From positions 55,288,221 to 55,352,220 of the forward strand of contig CM060731.1 of the NCBI GenBank assembly GCA_030704615.1: DNA of 64,000 nt, given 5' to 3'. The notes under the pieces are model-generated. The model did not search any database. It was given only the letters and a program-made list of their open reading frames with translations, and had not been told where the DNA came from. The position numbers and the translations under genes were made by a program. Shown piece by piece: positions 63,584 to 64,000 of this stretch. Positions within the stretch are counted from its first letter, which is position 1; each line of letters opens with the position of its first letter. This DNA comes from Takakia lepidozioides. Its lineage: Eukaryota; Streptophyta; Takakiopsida; Takakiales; Takakiaceae.

Positions 63584-64000
63584 TGTCGCGCGGCTTTTAC
63601 TCACCCATCCCTTCGCTATCCGAGGCGGAAACTCCAAGATAGAAGAGTTGGAAATCTCCAAGTACTCAGCCTGCGCAGAACAATCAGTCATGACCTACAG
63701 CTAGTGTATCATGGGGGTGTTTCCTATTTGTTTCCCTTTTGGCATTCATGTTAGCTACCTTACCATTGATAATTAAGTATCAGTTTGCTTCATCAATCTA
63801 TTGGATTCCATCAACTCATCCATTCATTCCACAGCTTCACTCAGATCTCTTTACACAGTGTGATTGTATCATATAAGTATCAGATTATGATTTATCAGGT
63901 ATCAGGCCGAAGCCATTGTATCTCTAATCTGCTCCACTATATCACTATCGCTTTGCATATAACAAGCATCTACTAATCCTCTTTCCTCCTCCATCTTTGC
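63584..64000 (-). repeat. LTR of the same family, minus orientation, running off the window
   Basis: Starting TGTCGCGCGGCTTTTACTC on +, this is the reverse complement of the 3' end of the LTR and matches 9333-9760 closely. It continues past the end of the window. Confidence 0.85.

Overview
The window looks like a repeat-rich nuclear segment of a streptophyte plant. A long intronless PPR-DYW gene (plant organelle RNA editing), plant-type LTR retrotransposons and a fragment resembling tryptophan aminotransferase all point that way. The PLS/DYW style and repeat load would suit a seed-free land plant with a large genome, but I cannot name the species. Almost everything except the PPR gene is mobile or derived from mobile DNA. 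No rRNA, tRNA or CRISPR array is visible.

Layout. 1-7010: one PPR-DYW gene (943-3723) flanked by two copies of a non-coding dispersed repeat. 7011-28331: Ty3/Gypsy elements of the Tat/Athila type. A 5'-truncated copy lies on + (7011-9170). A long copy lies on - (9333-28331), with extra ORFs after integrase, and is split inside reverse transcriptase/RNase H by a DNA transposon, E1 (16908-24177). 28332-30285: unassigned sequence and an LTR-like segment. 30286-53717: a cluster of relatives of E1, namely E2 (30286-31575), E3L (31576-34084) and E3R (41025-53717). E3L and E3R are inverted copies separated by a chromodomain-bearing Gypsy element, G2 (34085-41024). 53718-64000: a 5' retroelement fragment on -, a stretch with host-gene fragments, the 3' half of another Gypsy element on +, and a tangle of LTR pieces.

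The most unusual content is the E family. The fullest copy, E3R, carries three gene types: (1) on -, a transposase-like gene with N-terminal zinc-binding motifs, a DDE-like region, at least one intron and, in E1, a SWIM finger; (2) on +, a multi-exon gene with a ParB-like motif followed by what looks like a beta-class DNA methyltransferase domain; (3) a ~190-aa protein family of unknown function with an RWNCCxWT signature. Between the divergent transposase and methyltransferase genes lies an array of about 30 palindromes, AAATGCGGYRCCGCATTT, at a strict 53-bp period. The same palindrome recurs in introns and near the ends. E1 has the same plan with a different palindrome, AATTTCGGCGCCGAAATT, at ~62-63 bp. 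Both periods are close to a whole number of helical turns, so sites fall on one DNA face. I infer that the palindromes are binding sites for an element protein.

Most element genes are broken. E1 has lost the transposase core and the middle of the methyltransferase gene. E3R has several frameshifts. The Gypsy elements carry in-frame UAG stops, at least some where a sister copy reads CAG. The PPR gene and three of the four unknown-family genes are intact reading frames.
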